39,785 nt of DNA from assembly GCA_024681515.1 (NCBI GenBank), contig JAILAR010000091.1, forward strand, positions 1 to 39,785. The letters are read 5' to 3'. The stretch comes from Eubacterium sp. GTDB lineage: Bacteria > Bacillota > Clostridia > Lachnospirales > Lachnospiraceae. Shown one piece after another: positions 25,536-34,689 of this stretch. The notes below the pieces were generated by a model. It had not been told where the DNA came from. It did not search any database and saw only the letters and a list, made by a program, of their open reading frames with translations. The position numbers were made by a program, and so were the translations under genes. How positions within the stretch are numbered: the first letter of the stretch is position 1; every line of letters starts with the position of its first letter.

Positions 25536-25790
25536 ATGGAGAGAAATCTTAGAAAAACACGTGTAGGTCTCGTGACCAGCGATAAGATGGACAAGACGAT
25601 CGTCGTATCCATCGTGGATAACGTAAAGCACCCGCTGTACAAGAAGATCGTAAAGCGTACTTACAAGCTGAAAGCGCATGACGAGGAGAATTCTGCAAAG
25701 CGTGGTGACCGCGTAAAGGTTATGGAGACAAGACCTCTGTCCAAGGACAAGAGATGGAGACTCGTCGAGATCATCGAGAGAGCGAAATAA
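25536..25790 (+). CDS. rpsQ: 30S ribosomal protein S17
   Basis: The 84-residue S17 is an OB-fold protein that binds 16S rRNA early in assembly. [21 protein letters not shown] and [16 protein letters not shown] are characteristic. GAAAGGAGAG precedes the ATG. Confidence 0.98.
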   Translation: MERNLRKTRVGLVTSDKMDKTIVVSIVDNVKHPLYKKIVKRTYKLKAHDEENSAKRGDRVKVMETRPLSKDKRWRLVEIIERAK

Positions 25791-25809
25791 TTAAGGAGGC
25801 AAAAGAACT

Positions 25810-26178
25810 ATGGTACAGCAGGAAACAAGACTTCGTGTTGCTGATAACACCGGCGCAAAAGAGCTTCTTTGCATCCGCGTTCTCGGCGGCTCAGTCAGAA
25901 GATATGCAAATATCGGCGACATCATCGTGGCTTCTGTTAAAGACGCAACACCCGGCGGTGTTGTTAAGAAAGGTGATGTTGTCAAGGCAGTGGTTGTTCG
26001 TACAAAGAAGGGCGCACGCCGTAAGGACGGATCCTATATCCGCTTCGATGAGAATGCCGCAGTCATCATCAAGGATGATCTGAATCCGCGTGGAACCCGT
26101 ATTTTTGGACCGGTAGCAAGAGAGTTGAGAGATAAGAAGTTTATGAAGATCATCTCCCTCGCACCGGAAGTACTGTAA
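25810..26178 (+). CDS. rplN: 50S ribosomal protein L14
   Basis: The 122-residue L14 lies on the subunit interface and is a docking site for Rsf[21 protein letters not shown] and [13 protein letters not shown] are near-invariant. It has the standard length. Confidence 0.98.
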   Translation: MVQQETRLRVADNTGAKELLCIRVLGGSVRRYANIGDIIVASVKDATPGGVVKKGDVVKAVVVRTKKGARRKDGSYIRFDENAAVIIKDDLNPRGTRIFGPVARELRDKKFMKIISLAPEVL

Positions 26179-26191
26179 GGAGGTAGCTACC

Positions 26192-26509
26192 GTGGCAGCA
26201 TCGAAAATCAAGAAAGATGACATGGTACGTGTCATCGCCGGTAAGGATAAAGGCAAAGAAGGCAAGGTAATCTCCGTTGATCCGAAGAACCACAAGGTTC
26301 TTGTAGAAGGCATCAACAAGGTCTACAAGCACAGTAAGCCGAGCGCAGCTAACCAGCAGGGTGGCATCATTGAGAAGGAAGCACCGCTTGACATTTCCAA
26401 TGTCATGTATCTCTACAAGGGTCAGACCGTAAGAGTCGGCTTCCAGGGCGCAAAGAAAGACAAAGTCCGGGTTGCACATGTAAATGGCAAGACCGAGACC
26501 ATTGATTAA
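26192..26509 (+). CDS. rplX: 50S ribosomal protein L24
   Basis: The 105-residue L24 is a KOW-motif protein ([16 protein letters not shown]) that initiates 50S assembly. It starts with GTG after AAGGAGGTAG. The [19 protein letters not shown] segment is the usual central loop. Confidence 0.97.
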   Translation: MAASKIKKDDMVRVIAGKDKGKEGKVISVDPKNHKVLVEGINKVYKHSKPSAANQQGGIIEKEAPLDISNVMYLYKGQTVRVGFQGAKKDKVRVAHVNGKTETID

Positions 26510-26532
26510 TCCGGGGAAGGAGGCTTACAGCA

Positions 26533-27072
26533 TTGAGTAGATTAAGAGATACATATGAAAGTGATATTAAAGTAGCTATGATCAAGAAGTTCGGATACAA
26601 GAACGTAATGCAGGTTCCGAAGCTCGAGAAGATCGTCCTGAACATGGGCGTCGGCGATGCACGCGAGAATGCAAAGGTTCTTGAGTCCGCAGTCAAAGAC
26701 ATGACTGAGATCTCCGGACAGAAGCCGGTTATCACAAAGGCTAAGAAGTCCGTAGCAAACTTCAAACTCCGTGAAGGCATGTCCATCGGATGTAAGGTAA
26801 CACTTCGTGGCGAGCGCATGTATGAGTTCGCTGATCGTCTGATCAACCTGGCTCTGCCGCGCGTTCGTGACTTCCGCGGCGTCAGCGCAGATTCTTTCGA
26901 CGGAAGAGGAAACTATGCTCTGGGTATCAAGGAGCAGATCATCTTCCCGGAGATCGAGTACGATAAGGTTGACAAGGTTCGTGGTATGGATGTTATCTTC
27001 GTAACCACAGCTCGTACCGATGAGGAAGCGAGAGAGTTACTGAGACTGTTCGGTATGCCGTTTAGAAAGTAA
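26533..27072 (+). CDS. rplE: 50S ribosomal protein L5
   Basis: The 179-residue L5 binds 5S rRNA and contacts the P-site tRNA. Typical segments are [27 protein letters not shown] and [10 protein letters not shown]. It begins with a rare TTG codon, placed by the GGAAGGAGG site 10-12 nt upstream and the expected N-terminus SRLRDTYE. Confidence 0.97.
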   Translation: MSRLRDTYESDIKVAMIKKFGYKNVMQVPKLEKIVLNMGVGDARENAKVLESAVKDMTEISGQKPVITKAKKSVANFKLREGMSIGCKVTLRGERMYEFADRLINLALPRVRDFRGVSADSFDGRGNYALGIKEQIIFPEIEYDKVDKVRGMDVIFVTTARTDEEARELLRLFGMPFRK

Positions 27073-27083
27073 GGAGGAATATC

Positions 27084-27269
27084 ATGGCAAAGACTGCAAT
27101 GAAGATTAAGCAGCAGAGAAAGCAGAAGTTCTCCACCAGAGAGTATACACGTTGCAAGATCTGCGGCCGTCCGCATGCGTACCTCAGAAAATACGGAATC
27201 TGCAGAATCTGCTTCCGTGAGTTGGCGTACAAGGGCGAGATCCCGGGCGTGAAGAAATCCAGCTGGTAG
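27084..27269 (+). CDS. rpsZ: 30S ribosomal protein S14, zinc-binding type
   Basis: The 61-residue short S14 has two CXXC pairs (CKIC near 24-27 and CRIC near 40-43) that bind zinc. This is the C+ form usual in Firmicutes. It assembles late into the 30S head. AAGGAGGAATATC precedes the ATG. Confidence 0.98.
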   Translation: MAKTAMKIKQQRKQKFSTREYTRCKICGRPHAYLRKYGICRICFRELAYKGEIPGVKKSSW

Positions 27270-27289
27270 AATGAAAGGAGGACAAAAAA

Positions 27290-27691
27290 GTGGCAATTAG
27301 TGATCCGATCGCGGATATGCTTACAAGAATCCGCAATGCAAATACAGCAAAGCATGACACCGTAGATATCCCTTCTTCCAAGATGAAGAAGGCTATCGCT
27401 GACATCCTTCTTTCCGAGGGATATGTAAAGTCCGTTGAGATCGTAAACGACGGCAAGTTTGATGTGATCCGCATCACACTGAAGTATGGAAAGGATAAGA
27501 ACGACAAGGTCCTCTCCGGACTTCGCCGGATCTCCAAGCCGGGTCTTCGGATCTACGCCGACACAGAGAACCTTCCCAAGGTACTCGGCGGCTTCGGAAC
27601 AGCCATCATTTCCACCAACAAGGGTGTGATCACCGATAAGGAAGCACGTAAGCTGAATGTCGGCGGTGAAGTACTGGCGTTCATCTGGTAA
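27290..27691 (+). CDS. rpsH: 30S ribosomal protein S8
   Basis: The 133-residue S8 binds the central domain of 16S rRNA and, in E. coli, represses the spc operon. [13 protein letters not shown] and the C-terminal GGEVLAFIW are typical. The start codon is GTG, after AAAGGAGG. Confidence 0.98.
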   Translation: MAISDPIADMLTRIRNANTAKHDTVDIPSSKMKKAIADILLSEGYVKSVEIVNDGKFDVIRITLKYGKDKNDKVLSGLRRISKPGLRIYADTENLPKVLGGFGTAIISTNKGVITDKEARKLNVGGEVLAFIW

Positions 27692-27739
27692 GCATCTGGT
27701 AAGATATCGATCTATAGAATTAAATGGAGGTAAAGGCAA

Positions 27740-28279
27740 ATGTCACGTATCGGAAAAATGCCTATCGCTATTCCTGCAGGCGTAACTGTAGATATAGCAG
27801 AAAATAATAAGGTGACGGTAAAGGGACCGAAGGGCGAGCTGTCCAGACAGCTGGCACCGGAGATGGAGCTTAAGATCGAGAACGACGAGCTGACTGTCAG
27901 CCGTCCGAACGATCTGAAGAGAAATAAGTCTCTGCACGGTCTCACAAGAACACTTATTCACAACATGGTTGTCGGTGTTACCGAGGGATACAAGAAGACC
28001 CTGGAAGTCAACGGTGTTGGTTACAGAGCAGCAAAGCAGGGCAAGAAGCTCACTCTGAATCTGGGTTATTCCCATCCGGTAGAGATGGAAGATCCGGAAG
28101 GTCTTACAACCGAAGTACAGGACAACAAGATCATCGTCAGCGGTATCGACAAGGAGAAGGTTGGCCAGTATGCAGCAGAGATCCGCGAGAAGCGTGCTCC
28201 GGAACCGTACAAGGGCAAGGGTATCAAGTATGATTACGAGGTAATCCGCCGCAAGGTTGGTAAGACCGGTAAGAAATAA
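27740..28279 (+). CDS. rplF: 50S ribosomal protein L6
   Basis: The 179-residue L6 consists of two similar domains and lies near the factor-binding site. [34 protein letters not shown] and the C-terminal [11 protein letters not shown] segment are conserved. A 48-nt gap separates it from S8. Confidence 0.98.
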   Translation: MSRIGKMPIAIPAGVTVDIAENNKVTVKGPKGELSRQLAPEMELKIENDELTVSRPNDLKRNKSLHGLTRTLIHNMVVGVTEGYKKTLEVNGVGYRAAKQGKKLTLNLGYSHPVEMEDPEGLTTEVQDNKIIVSGIDKEKVGQYAAEIREKRAPEPYKGKGIKYDYEVIRRKVGKTGKK

Positions 28280-28294
28280 AGGAGTGTGAATAAG

Positions 28295-28663
28295 ATGATA
28301 AATAAAGAATCCAGAAGTGAAGTTCGTGCAAAGAAGCATCTGAAGATTCGCAACCGGTTCAGCGGCACGGCTGAGCGTCCGAGACTTGCTGTTTTCAGAA
28401 GCAACAATCATATGTACGCTCAGGTAATCGATGACTCCGAAGGAAAGACCCTTGTTGCAGCCTCCACACTGGAGAAGGCTGTAAAGTCAGAACTGGAGAA
28501 GACAAATGACGTAGATGCAGCAGCTTATGTCGGCAAGGTGATCGCAGAGCGTGCGATCGCAGCAGGCATCAAGGAAGTAGTATTCGACCGTGGCGGTTTC
28601 ATCTATCAGGGTAAGATCAAGGCTTTGGCAGACGCTGCAAGAGAAGCCGGTCTCGAATTCTAA
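28295..28663 (+). CDS. rplR: 50S ribosomal protein L18
   Basis: The 122-residue L18 binds 5S rRNA with L5. [20 protein letters not shown] and [28 protein letters not shown] are typical. I start at ATG 28295 (AAAGGAG about 10 nt upstream); the GTG at 28286 would sit on that ribosome site. Confidence 0.97.
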   Translation: MINKESRSEVRAKKHLKIRNRFSGTAERPRLAVFRSNNHMYAQVIDDSEGKTLVAASTLEKAVKSELEKTNDVDAAAYVGKVIAERAIAAGIKEVVFDRGGFIYQGKIKALADAAREAGLEF

Positions 28664-28681
28664 TAAGGAGGAACGAACGCA

Positions 28682-29185
28682 ATGAAGAAGATCGACGCAA
28701 GTCAGTTAGAATTAGTCGACAGCGTAGTACAGATCCGCCGTGTCACCAAGGTAGTTAAGGGTGGTCGTAACATGCGTCTGGCAGCGCTTGTCGTAGTCGG
28801 AGACCGCAACGGACACGTAGGTGTCGGCGTTGGTAAGGCAGCCGAGATTCCGGAAGCGATCCGGAAGGCAAAGGAAGATGCGATCAAGAACCTGGTTGAG
28901 GTTCCGATCAATGAGGCAGGAAGTATCCCCTACGGATACACCGGTGAGTTCGGAAGTGCTACCGTACTTCTGAAGTCTGCTCCGGAAGGTACCGGTATCA
29001 TCGCAGGTGGTCCGGCTCGTTCCGTACTGGATCTTGCAGGTTACCGCAACATCCGTACCAAGTCTCTGGGCTCCAACAACAAGAGAAATGTCGTTCTTGC
29101 CACACTGAACGGTCTGAAGGCAATCCAGGATCCGAGCGAGATCGCAAAGCGCCGCGGTAAGTCCGTAGAAGAGATTCTTGGCTAG
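28682..29185 (+). CDS. rpsE: 30S ribosomal protein S5
   Basis: The 167-residue S5 contributes to decoding fidelity and mRNA helicase activity at the entry site. [21 protein letters not shown] and [17 protein letters not shown] are conserved, as is [11 protein letters not shown] in the second domain. AAGGAGG precedes the ATG. Confidence 0.98.
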   Translation: MKKIDASQLELVDSVVQIRRVTKVVKGGRNMRLAALVVVGDRNGHVGVGVGKAAEIPEAIRKAKEDAIKNLVEVPINEAGSIPYGYTGEFGSATVLLKSAPEGTGIIAGGPARSVLDLAGYRNIRTKSLGSNNKRNVVLATLNGLKAIQDPSEIAKRRGKSVEEILG

Positions 29186-29198
29186 GAGGGTTTGAAAG

Positions 29199-29381
29199 AT
29201 GGCAGATATGTTGAAAGTAACGCTGGTAAAGTCACCGATCGGTGCACTTCCGAAGCATAGAAGAACCGTGGAAGCTCTTGGCCTGACCAAGCTTCACAAG
29301 ACGGTAGAACTCCCGAACAATGCTGCAACCAAGGGCATGATCAGCCAGGTTGGTTACATGCTGAAGGTTGAGGAAGCGTAA
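29199..29381 (+). CDS. rpmD: 50S ribosomal protein L30
   Basis: The 60-residue L30 has the expected VTLVKSPIGALPKHRRTVEALGL pattern. AGGAGGG precedes the ATG. It is followed by a 96-nt gap with a strong hairpin (29425-29446). Confidence 0.97.
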   Translation: MADMLKVTLVKSPIGALPKHRRTVEALGLTKLHKTVELPNNAATKGMISQVGYMLKVEEA

Positions 29382-29424
29382 GCAAAGCAGATTCGATTAA
29401 GATCGATTATAGCGATTCGAACGC

Positions 29425-29446
29425 GATCGCAGCAGCAGCTGCGATC
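29425..29446 (+). other. Hairpin in the rpmD-rplO gap
   Basis: GATCGCAGC-AGCA-GCTGCGATC is a perfect 9-bp stem with a 4-nt loop. The flanks contain more GATCGC copies that allow alternative pairings. The gap ends in AGAAGGAGG for L15. There is no T-tract. Confidence 0.6.
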
Positions 29447-29477
29447 CGGATCGCGATCATTAGAAGGAGGATACATC

Positions 29478-29918
29478 ATGGATTTATCAAATCTTGCACC
29501 TGCAGAGGGCGCGGTAAGCCGTGACGATTTCCGCCGTGGCCGTGGCCATGGTTCCGGAAACGGAAAGACTGCAGGTAAAGGACATAAAGGACAGAAGGCA
29601 CGTTCCGGAGCACCGAGACCGGGCTTCGAAGGTGGCCAGATGCCGCTGTACCGCCGTCTGCCGAAGAGAGGTTTCACTTGCAGAAATCACAAAGAGATCG
29701 TTGCACTGAACCTGGATGTTCTGAATCGTTTCGAGGATGGCGCAGAGGTAACGGTTGAGTCTCTGGTAGAAGCAGGCATCGTTAAGAATCCGTGCGACGG
29801 AGTAAAGATTTTAGGAAATGGAGAGTTGACAAAGAAGCTCACTGTTAAGGTCAACGCAGCAAGCGCTGCAGCGATCGAAAAGATTGAAGCTCTTGGCGGA
29901 AAAGTAGAGGTGAAGTAA
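29478..29918 (+). CDS. rplO: 50S ribosomal protein L15
   Basis: The 146-residue L15 is a late assembly protein with a Gly/Arg-rich extended N-terminus ([20 protein letters not shown]) that threads into 23S rRNA. Its stop codon is directly followed by the SecY ATG. Confidence 0.98.
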   Translation: MDLSNLAPAEGAVSRDDFRRGRGHGSGNGKTAGKGHKGQKARSGAPRPGFEGGQMPLYRRLPKRGFTCRNHKEIVALNLDVLNRFEDGAEVTVESLVEAGIVKNPCDGVKILGNGELTKKLTVKVNAASAAAIEKIEALGGKVEVK

Positions 29919-31235
29919 ATGTTCAAAACCTTGAAAAACGCATTGAAGGTTAAGGAGATCCGAAACGGTCTCCTCTTCACCTTCTTTGTCCTCATCATTG
30001 TACGACTCGGCTCCTGGATCCCGGCACCCGGGATCGATACCTCGAAGCTGGGCGTGATCAACGGTAGCCTGGGCGAGACGGCTTCGGAGATCCTGAACAC
30101 CCTGACCGGTGGTTCCATCTCCCGTATGACGATCTTTGCTCTTTCGGTTACCCCGTACATCACCGCATCCATCATCATGCAGCTGCTGACCATCGCCATT
30201 CCGGCGCTGGAAGAGATGCAGAAGGACGGCGATGATGGACGTAAGAAGATCACAGCCATCACACGTATCGTTTCCATCGCACTGGCTATCGTGGAAAGCC
30301 TTGGTCTGACCATCGGCTTCGGACGTGCCGGTATCCTGAAGGAATACAATGCATTTAACGTGATCGTGGTAGTGATCGCACTGACCACCGGTAGTGCACT
30401 GGTTATGTGGCTGGGTGAGCGGATCAGTGAGAGAGGTGTCGGAAACGGTATCTCCATCATCCTGCTTATCAACATCATTTCCAGAATCCCCGGTGATATG
30501 AAGAGCCTTTGGGAAATGTTTGTCAGCGGCAAGGACGTGGTTCACATGACCTTCGCCATCGTGATCATCCTTGCGGTGATCCTGGCAACCACGGTTCTCA
30601 CGGTCATCCTGAATGACTCGGAGCGCCGCATCCCTGTAACCTATGCACAGAAGACCGCAGGCCGTCAGCGCGTAGCCGGCGGAAGATCCTCGCACATTCC
30701 GTTAAAGGTCAATACTGGTAACGTTATGCCGATCATCTTCGCTTCCACGCTGATGTCCATCCCCAACGTCATCATCAACCTGTTCAGTATCAAGGTTGAG
30801 AGCACGGTGGGCAACCGGATCCTGGAGGGTCTGAACTCCAACTACTGGTTCCGGTCCGGATATCCCTGGGCATACATCGGACTTGGCGTATATATCCTGC
30901 TGGTTATCTTCTTCGCTTATTTCTACACCTCGATCTCCTTCAACCCGATGGAGATCTCGCAGAACCTGAAGAAGGGCGGCGGATTTATCCCCGGTATCCG
31001 TCCGGGCAAGCCGACACAGGATTATCTGAATTCTATCCTGAATTACATTGTCATCATCGGTGCCTTTGGTCTGATGCTGGTAGCACTGATCCCAATCTTC
31101 TTCAACGGAAGATTCGGTGCAAATGTATCCTTCGGTGGTACATCCCTGATTATTATCGTCGGTGTTATCATCGAGACCATCAAGCAGATCGAGTCCAAGA
31201 TGGTAGTACGGAATTACTCAGGATTCCTCAGCTGA
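29919..31235 (+). CDS. secY: Preprotein translocase subunit SecY
   Basis: The 438-residue SecY is the membrane channel for Sec-dependent export and insertion. About ten membrane helices can be seen. The N-terminal amphipathic segment, the plug region after the first helix, GERISERGVGNGISIIL (about 167-183) and the cytoplasmic loop ERRIPVTYAQK (about 233-243) that meets the ribosome and SecA are conserved. It abuts L15 with no gap, so it is presumably coupled to the ribosomal operon. Confidence 0.98.
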   Translation: MFKTLKNALKVKEIRNGLLFTFFVLIIVRLGSWIPAPGIDTSKLGVINGSLGETASEILNTLTGGSISRMTIFALSVTPYITASIIMQLLTIAIPALEEMQKDGDDGRKKITAITRIVSIALAIVESLGLTIGFGRAGILKEYNAFNVIVVVIALTTGSALVMWLGERISERGVGNGISIILLINIISRIPGDMKSLWEMFVSGKDVVHMTFAIVIILAVILATTVLTVILNDSERRIPVTYAQKTAGRQRVAGGRSSHIPLKVNTGNVMPIIFASTLMSIPNVIINLFSIKVESTVGNRILEGLNSNYWFRSGYPWAYIGLGVYILLVIFFAYFYTSISFNPMEISQNLKKGGGFIPGIRPGKPTQDYLNSILNYIVIIGAFGLMLVALIPIFFNGRFGANVSFGGTSLIIIVGVIIETIKQIESKMVVRNYSGFLS

Positions 31236-31272
31236 TAGAATTTGGGTATGATCAGATTCAGATTTGAATAAT

Positions 31273-31335
31273 GATTCTTCGCTCCGTCTTGTGTGTCAGA
31301 GCCTTTGGCCGGCACCCTGACCGGGGCGAAGGATT
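31273..31335. repeat. REP-like inverted repeat upstream of adk
   Basis: The arms 31273-31286 (GATTCTTCGCTCCG) and 31322-31335 pair apart from G-T wobbles and enclose GTCAG/CTGAC with an inner GCC-TTT-GGC. The CTTCGC/GCGAAGGAT motif links it to the palindrome at 8372-8402. Confidence 0.55.
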
Positions 31336-31380
31336 TTGTGGTTTCAAGAGATTATTGAAAAACAGAAGGGAGTAGCAGCT

Positions 31381-32025
31381 ATGAAGATTATCATGTTGGG
31401 AGCACCCGGTGCCGGCAAGGGCACACAGGCAAAAATGATCGCAGCAAAGTATGAGATCCCGCACATTTCCACAGGCGATATCTTCCGTGCAAACATTAAG
31501 AACGGAACAGAGCTGGGTAAGAAGGCGAAGGAATACATGGACAAGGGCGCGCTGGTTCCGGATGAGCTGGTTGTTGACCTGATCATGGACCGGTTTGCAC
31601 AGGATGACTGCAAGAACGGCTACGTTCTGGACGGTTTTCCGCGTACCATTCCTCAGGCAGAGGCACTGGATGCTGCGCTGGCAAAGAACGGCGAGACCGT
31701 AGATTATGCGATCAATGTAGATGTTCCGGATGAGAACATCGTCAATCGTATGGGCGGCCGTCGGGCATGCGTAGGCTGCGGTGCAACCTATCATATCAAG
31801 TATAACGCTCCGAAGGTTGAGGGTATCTGTGATACCTGCGGCGCTGAGCTGATCCTTCGTGACGATGACAAGCCGGAGACCGTGCTGAACCGCCTGAATG
31901 TATATCATGAGCAGACACAGCCGCTCATTGATTACTATGAGAAGGCAGGTATCGTACGGAATGTAGACGGTACCGTAGATATGAAGGATGTGTTCGATGC
32001 GATCGTTGCGATCCTGGAAGGCTGA
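31381..32025 (+). CDS. adk: Adenylate kinase
   Basis: The 214-residue enzyme interconverts ATP + AMP and 2 ADP. It has the P-loop GAPGAGKGT (7-15), DGFPRT (about 84-89) and a long LID domain with four cysteines (CVGC and CDTC) that bind zinc, as in Gram-positive enzymes. AGAAGGGAG precedes the ATG. The gene usually found next, map, is not here; infA follows after 109 nt. Confidence 0.98.
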   Translation: MKIIMLGAPGAGKGTQAKMIAAKYEIPHISTGDIFRANIKNGTELGKKAKEYMDKGALVPDELVVDLIMDRFAQDDCKNGYVLDGFPRTIPQAEALDAALAKNGETVDYAINVDVPDENIVNRMGGRRACVGCGATYHIKYNAPKVEGICDTCGAELILRDDDKPETVLNRLNVYHEQTQPLIDYYEKAGIVRNVDGTVDMKDVFDAIVAILEG

Positions 32026-32134
32026 TCGCCCGGGAAGCGGAATCATACGAACTGTAACCGGAAAAGATGCGCGACGAGATAATACACGAAGCGCGTAACC
32101 GAGAAGTGAGGAAAAGTTAGGAGAAGTTAGGAAT

Positions 32135-32353
32135 ATGTCAAAAGCAGATGAGATTGAGTGCGAAGGCGTTGTTATAGAGAAACTGCCGAACGCAATGTTC
32201 ACCGTAGAGCTTGAGAACGGACACCAGATCCTGGCCGTGATCAGCGGCAAGCTGAGAATGAATTACATTAAGATCCTTCCCGGTGACAAGGTTACGGTTG
32301 TTCTTTCTCCCTATGATCTGTCCAAGGGGCGGATCACCTGGCGTGCGAAGTAG
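32135..32353 (+). CDS. infA: Translation initiation factor IF-1
   Basis: The 72-residue OB-fold protein binds the 30S A-site during initiation. [24 protein letters not shown] and [11 protein letters not shown] are near-invariant. TTAGGAGAAGTTAGG precedes the ATG. It ends the first transcription block; a nested inverted repeat and a new promoter follow. Confidence 0.98.
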   Translation: MSKADEIECEGVVIEKLPNAMFTVELENGHQILAVISGKLRMNYIKILPGDKVTVVLSPYDLSKGRITWRAK

Positions 32354-32366
32354 ACGCGAACTACAA

Positions 32367-32489
32367 GCACTGCGGGGATTCGCACATAAAGCGCCGAGTG
32401 AGCTTGCTCACAGAGGTGCTGTAATGCGCGAATCCACATAGCGCGCCAGCGCGATCCCGAGGATACGAAGCATCCGAGGGACGCAGTGC
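32367..32489. repeat. Nested inverted-repeat element after infA
   Basis: Outer arms GCACTGCG (32367-32374) and CGCAGTGC (32482-32489) enclose GGATTCGC/GCGAATCC (about 32376-32433), GTGAGC-TT-GCTCAC (about 32398-32411), GCGC-GCCA-GCGC (about 32440-32451) and GGAT-ACGAAGC-ATCC (about 32461-32475). It sits 13 nt after the infA stop and just ahead of the promoter at 32508. The 376-nt gap to L36 holds no gene apart from this element, the promoter and the leader hairpin. Confidence 0.8.
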
Positions 32490-32507
32490 GTAAAAAATAA
32501 AAAAAGC

Positions 32508-32536
32508 TTGCATTTTAGAATATAAAATGATAAGAT
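32508..32536 (+). promoter_or_regulatory. Promoter of the rpmJ-rpoA (alpha) block
   Basis: TTGCAT (32508-32513) and TAAGAT (32531-32536) are 17 nt apart, preceded by A-rich sequence (32491-32505). The -35 context GCTTGCATTT is identical to that of the S10 promoter at 20123. Transcription would start near 32543. Confidence 0.75.
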
Positions 32537-32560
32537 TGTGGATTGCAGAGACTTTTCGAT

Positions 32561-32584
32561 AGAGGTGGCCTTCGGGGCACCTCT
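32561..32584 (+). other. UUCG-capped hairpin in the rpmJ leader
   Basis: AGAGGTGGCC (32561-32570), TTCG and GGGCACCTCT (32575-32584) form a 9-pair stem with one G-G mismatch and a UUCG tetraloop. It lies about 20 nt after the predicted start of transcription and may stabilise the 5' end or take part in feedback control. Confidence 0.6.
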
Positions 32585-32729
32585 GTCGGATTGTATAATT
32601 GATCATCATGAAGCACGGACTCGCAGCAGTACAGTAAGGCATAAGATCAGAGAATACGTGCGGAATGATGATCCTACGGAGCGCCGGAAGGCGCGAAGTA
32701 TGGAATACAGCAGAAAGGAGAGCATTTTA

Positions 32730-32843
32730 ATGAAGGTTCGTGCATCAGTAAAACCGATTTGCGACAAGTGCAAAGTCATTAAAAGAAAAGGCAGAATCCT
32801 GATCATCTGCGAAAACCCCAAGCATAAGCAGCGTCAGGGGTAA
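32730..32843 (+). CDS. rpmJ: 50S ribosomal protein L36, zinc-binding type
   Basis: The 37-residue L36 binds the sarcin-ricin region. It has the zinc ligands of the C+ form: CDKC (11-14), then Cys 27 and His 32. The ATG follows GAAAGGAGAG; longer in-frame starts upstream are artefacts. Confidence 0.98.
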   Translation: MKVRASVKPICDKCKVIKRKGRILIICENPKHKQRQG

Positions 32844-32848
32844 CAAAT

Positions 32849-33080
32849 CCTTCTTAATCTTTTAAAGAAGGGAAACTTATTCATGGGTTGTCAGACAACC
32901 CGAAAGCGGCTGAAAAACAGAGCACTTTTAACAGGAAAAAGTGCGACGGGCACACGAGTTTCGTCATACCTCGTGATGCTACATGTGGATGCGTACATTC
33001 ATGGGTATACCATTTCACCTCCTGCGTCCATACAGGAGTTACCCGGGTGATGTGCCGAGAGTTTTAATAATTTATCGGAG
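32849..33080 (+). promoter_or_regulatory. Structured leader before S13
   Basis: The 246-nt gap between L36 and S13 is long for this cluster and contains five hairpins: 32849-32871 (CCTTCTT/AAGAAGG), 32885-32901 (GGGTTGT/ACAACCC), 32922-32944 (GCACTTTT/AAAAGTGC), 32953-32975 (CACGAG/CTCGTG) and 33019-33038 (CTCCTG/CAGGAG). The last can sequester a purine-rich stretch upstream of the true ribosome site CGGAGG (about 33075-33080). A cis-acting regulatory RNA is plausible. Confidence 0.5.
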
Positions 33081-33089
33081 GTAAAAAAA

Positions 33090-33458
33090 ATGGCTCGTAT
33101 TTCAGGTGTGGATTTACCGAGAGAGAAGCGCATCGAGGTCGGACTGACCTACATTTACGGTATCGGTCTTTCGACTTCCAAGAAGGTTCTTGCAAGCGCT
33201 GACGTAAATCCGGACACAAGAGTTCGTGATCTGACGGATGATGAAGTTCGCCGGATCAGCGATGTAGTGAATGAGACAGTAATGGTAGAAGGTGACCTTC
33301 GCAGAGAGACTGCTCTGAACATCAAGCGTCTCCAGGAGATCGGTTGCTATCGTGGAATCCGTCACAGGAAGGGACTTCCGGTACGTGGACAGAACACCAA
33401 GAACAACGCACGTACACGTAAGGGACCGAGAAAGACGGTAGCAAATAAGAAGAAGTAA
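33090..33458 (+). CDS. rpsM: 30S ribosomal protein S13
   Basis: The 122-residue S13 contacts the P-site tRNA and the inter-subunit bridges. [22 protein letters not shown]-type N-terminus, [17 protein letters not shown] and the basic tail [15 protein letters not shown] are typical. CGGAGG precedes the ATG. Confidence 0.98.
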   Translation: MARISGVDLPREKRIEVGLTYIYGIGLSTSKKVLASADVNPDTRVRDLTDDEVRRISDVVNETVMVEGDLRRETALNIKRLQEIGCYRGIRHRKGLPVRGQNTKNNARTRKGPRKTVANKKK

Positions 33459-33476
33459 TAATGGAGGATAACGTTC

Positions 33477-33878
33477 ATGGCTAGTGCTAAGACGACGAAA
33501 AAGGTAACCAAAAAGCGTAACAGAAAGATCGTTGAACATGGACAGGCTCATATTCAGTCTTCTTTCAATAACACGATCGTAACTCTGACAGACGAACAGG
33601 GAAATGCTCTGTCCTGGGCAAGCGCAGGCGGACTTGGATTCAGAGGATCCAAGAAGTCTACACCGTATGCTGCAGGTATGGCAGCTGAGACCGCTGCAAA
33701 GAATGCAGCACCCTATGGTCTGAAGATGATAGATGTTTTTGTCAAGGGCCCCGGTTCGGGACGTGAGGCAGCAATCCGTACTCTGGGTGAGACCTGCGGT
33801 CTGAAGGTTCTGTCCATTAAGGATGTAACCCCGGTTCCGCATAACGGATGCCGTCCGCCGAAGAGAAGAAGAGTCTGA
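33477..33878 (+). CDS. rpsK: 30S ribosomal protein S11
   Basis: The 133-residue S11 of the platform supports mRNA binding in the E-site. [26 protein letters not shown]-type core ([15 protein letters not shown]) and the C-terminal [12 protein letters not shown] are near-invariant. ATGGAGG precedes the start. Confidence 0.98.
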   Translation: MASAKTTKKVTKKRNRKIVEHGQAHIQSSFNNTIVTLTDEQGNALSWASAGGLGFRGSKKSTPYAAGMAAETAAKNAAPYGLKMIDVFVKGPGSGREAAIRTLGETCGLKVLSIKDVTPVPHNGCRPPKRRRV

Positions 33879-33897
33879 TTAGGAGGTACAGAATACT

Positions 33898-34491
33898 ATG
33901 GCTATTAATAAGACACCGATCCTTAAAAGATGTCGTTCTCTGGAACTGGAGCCGGCATTCCTGGGTGTAAATAAGAAGTCCAAGCGTAAGAGCCTGCATA
34001 TGTCTCGTAAGAAGAGTGAGTATGCACTGCAGCTTCGTGAGAAGCAGAAGGCAAAGTTCATCTATGGTGTACAGGAGAAGCCGTTCCGCAACATGTATGA
34101 GAAGGCTGAGCGTATGCCGGGTCTGGTTGGTACCAACCTGATGACACTGCTGGAGCTTCGTCTGGACAATATCATTTTCCGTATGGGCTGGGCACGCACA
34201 CGTCGTGAGGCTCGTCAGGTTGTGTCTCATCGTCACGTCCTGGTAAACGGAAAGATCGTTAACATCCCGTCCTACAAGGTAGAACCGGGCGATGTGATCG
34301 AGATCAAAGAGAAGAGCAAAGGGCTTCAGAGATTCAAAGATATCGTAGAAGCTAACGGCGGGATCGCTGTTCCGGCATGGATGGAGGCTAGTTCTGAGAC
34401 TCTGTCCGGTAAGATCCTGGAGAAGCCGATCCGTGAGCAGATCGATGTGCCTGTAAATGAGACTCTTATCGTCGAGTTGTATTCCAAGTAA
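33898..34491 (+). CDS. rpsD: 30S ribosomal protein S4
   Basis: The 197-residue S4 is a primary 16S rRNA binder. The S4 RNA-binding domain is visible as LLELRLDNIIFRMGWARTRR and QVVSHRHVLVNGKIVNIPSY (about 89-130). The N-terminus has only one Cys, so it is the zinc-free form. S4 represses its operon in several bacteria. A 198-nt gap with a strong hairpin separates it from rpoA. Confidence 0.98.
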   Translation: MAINKTPILKRCRSLELEPAFLGVNKKSKRKSLHMSRKKSEYALQLREKQKAKFIYGVQEKPFRNMYEKAERMPGLVGTNLMTLLELRLDNIIFRMGWARTRREARQVVSHRHVLVNGKIVNIPSYKVEPGDVIEIKEKSKGLQRFKDIVEANGGIAVPAWMEASSETLSGKILEKPIREQIDVPVNETLIVELYSK

Positions 34492-34498
34492 TATTCTG

Positions 34499-34555
34499 TG
34501 AAATATTTCGGGATATACTTCGAAAATACTTCGAAAATATCCCGGAAATATTTCA
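34499..34555 (+). other. Strong hairpin in the rpsD-rpoA gap
   Basis: The arm 34499-34516 pairs with 34537-34555 over 18 bp with one bulge. The loop is made of two tandem copies of TACTTCGAAAA (34516-34526, 34527-34537). It begins 8 nt after the S4 stop. No run of T follows directly. It may act as an attenuator or mRNA processing site that sets the S4 to alpha ratio. The remaining gap up to 34689 shows only the ribosome site AAGGAGG. Confidence 0.7.
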
Positions 34556-34689
34556 GATATTATTTCATGTAATATTCCAAGTCGGATTCCCGCGACAATG
34601 ACTGATGAAGAGGAATCCAAAAATATAGGAAAAGGTAAATGCAGAGACCGCAGATTGCGGTTCATTCGACGCATAAGGAGGAGTAGCGC

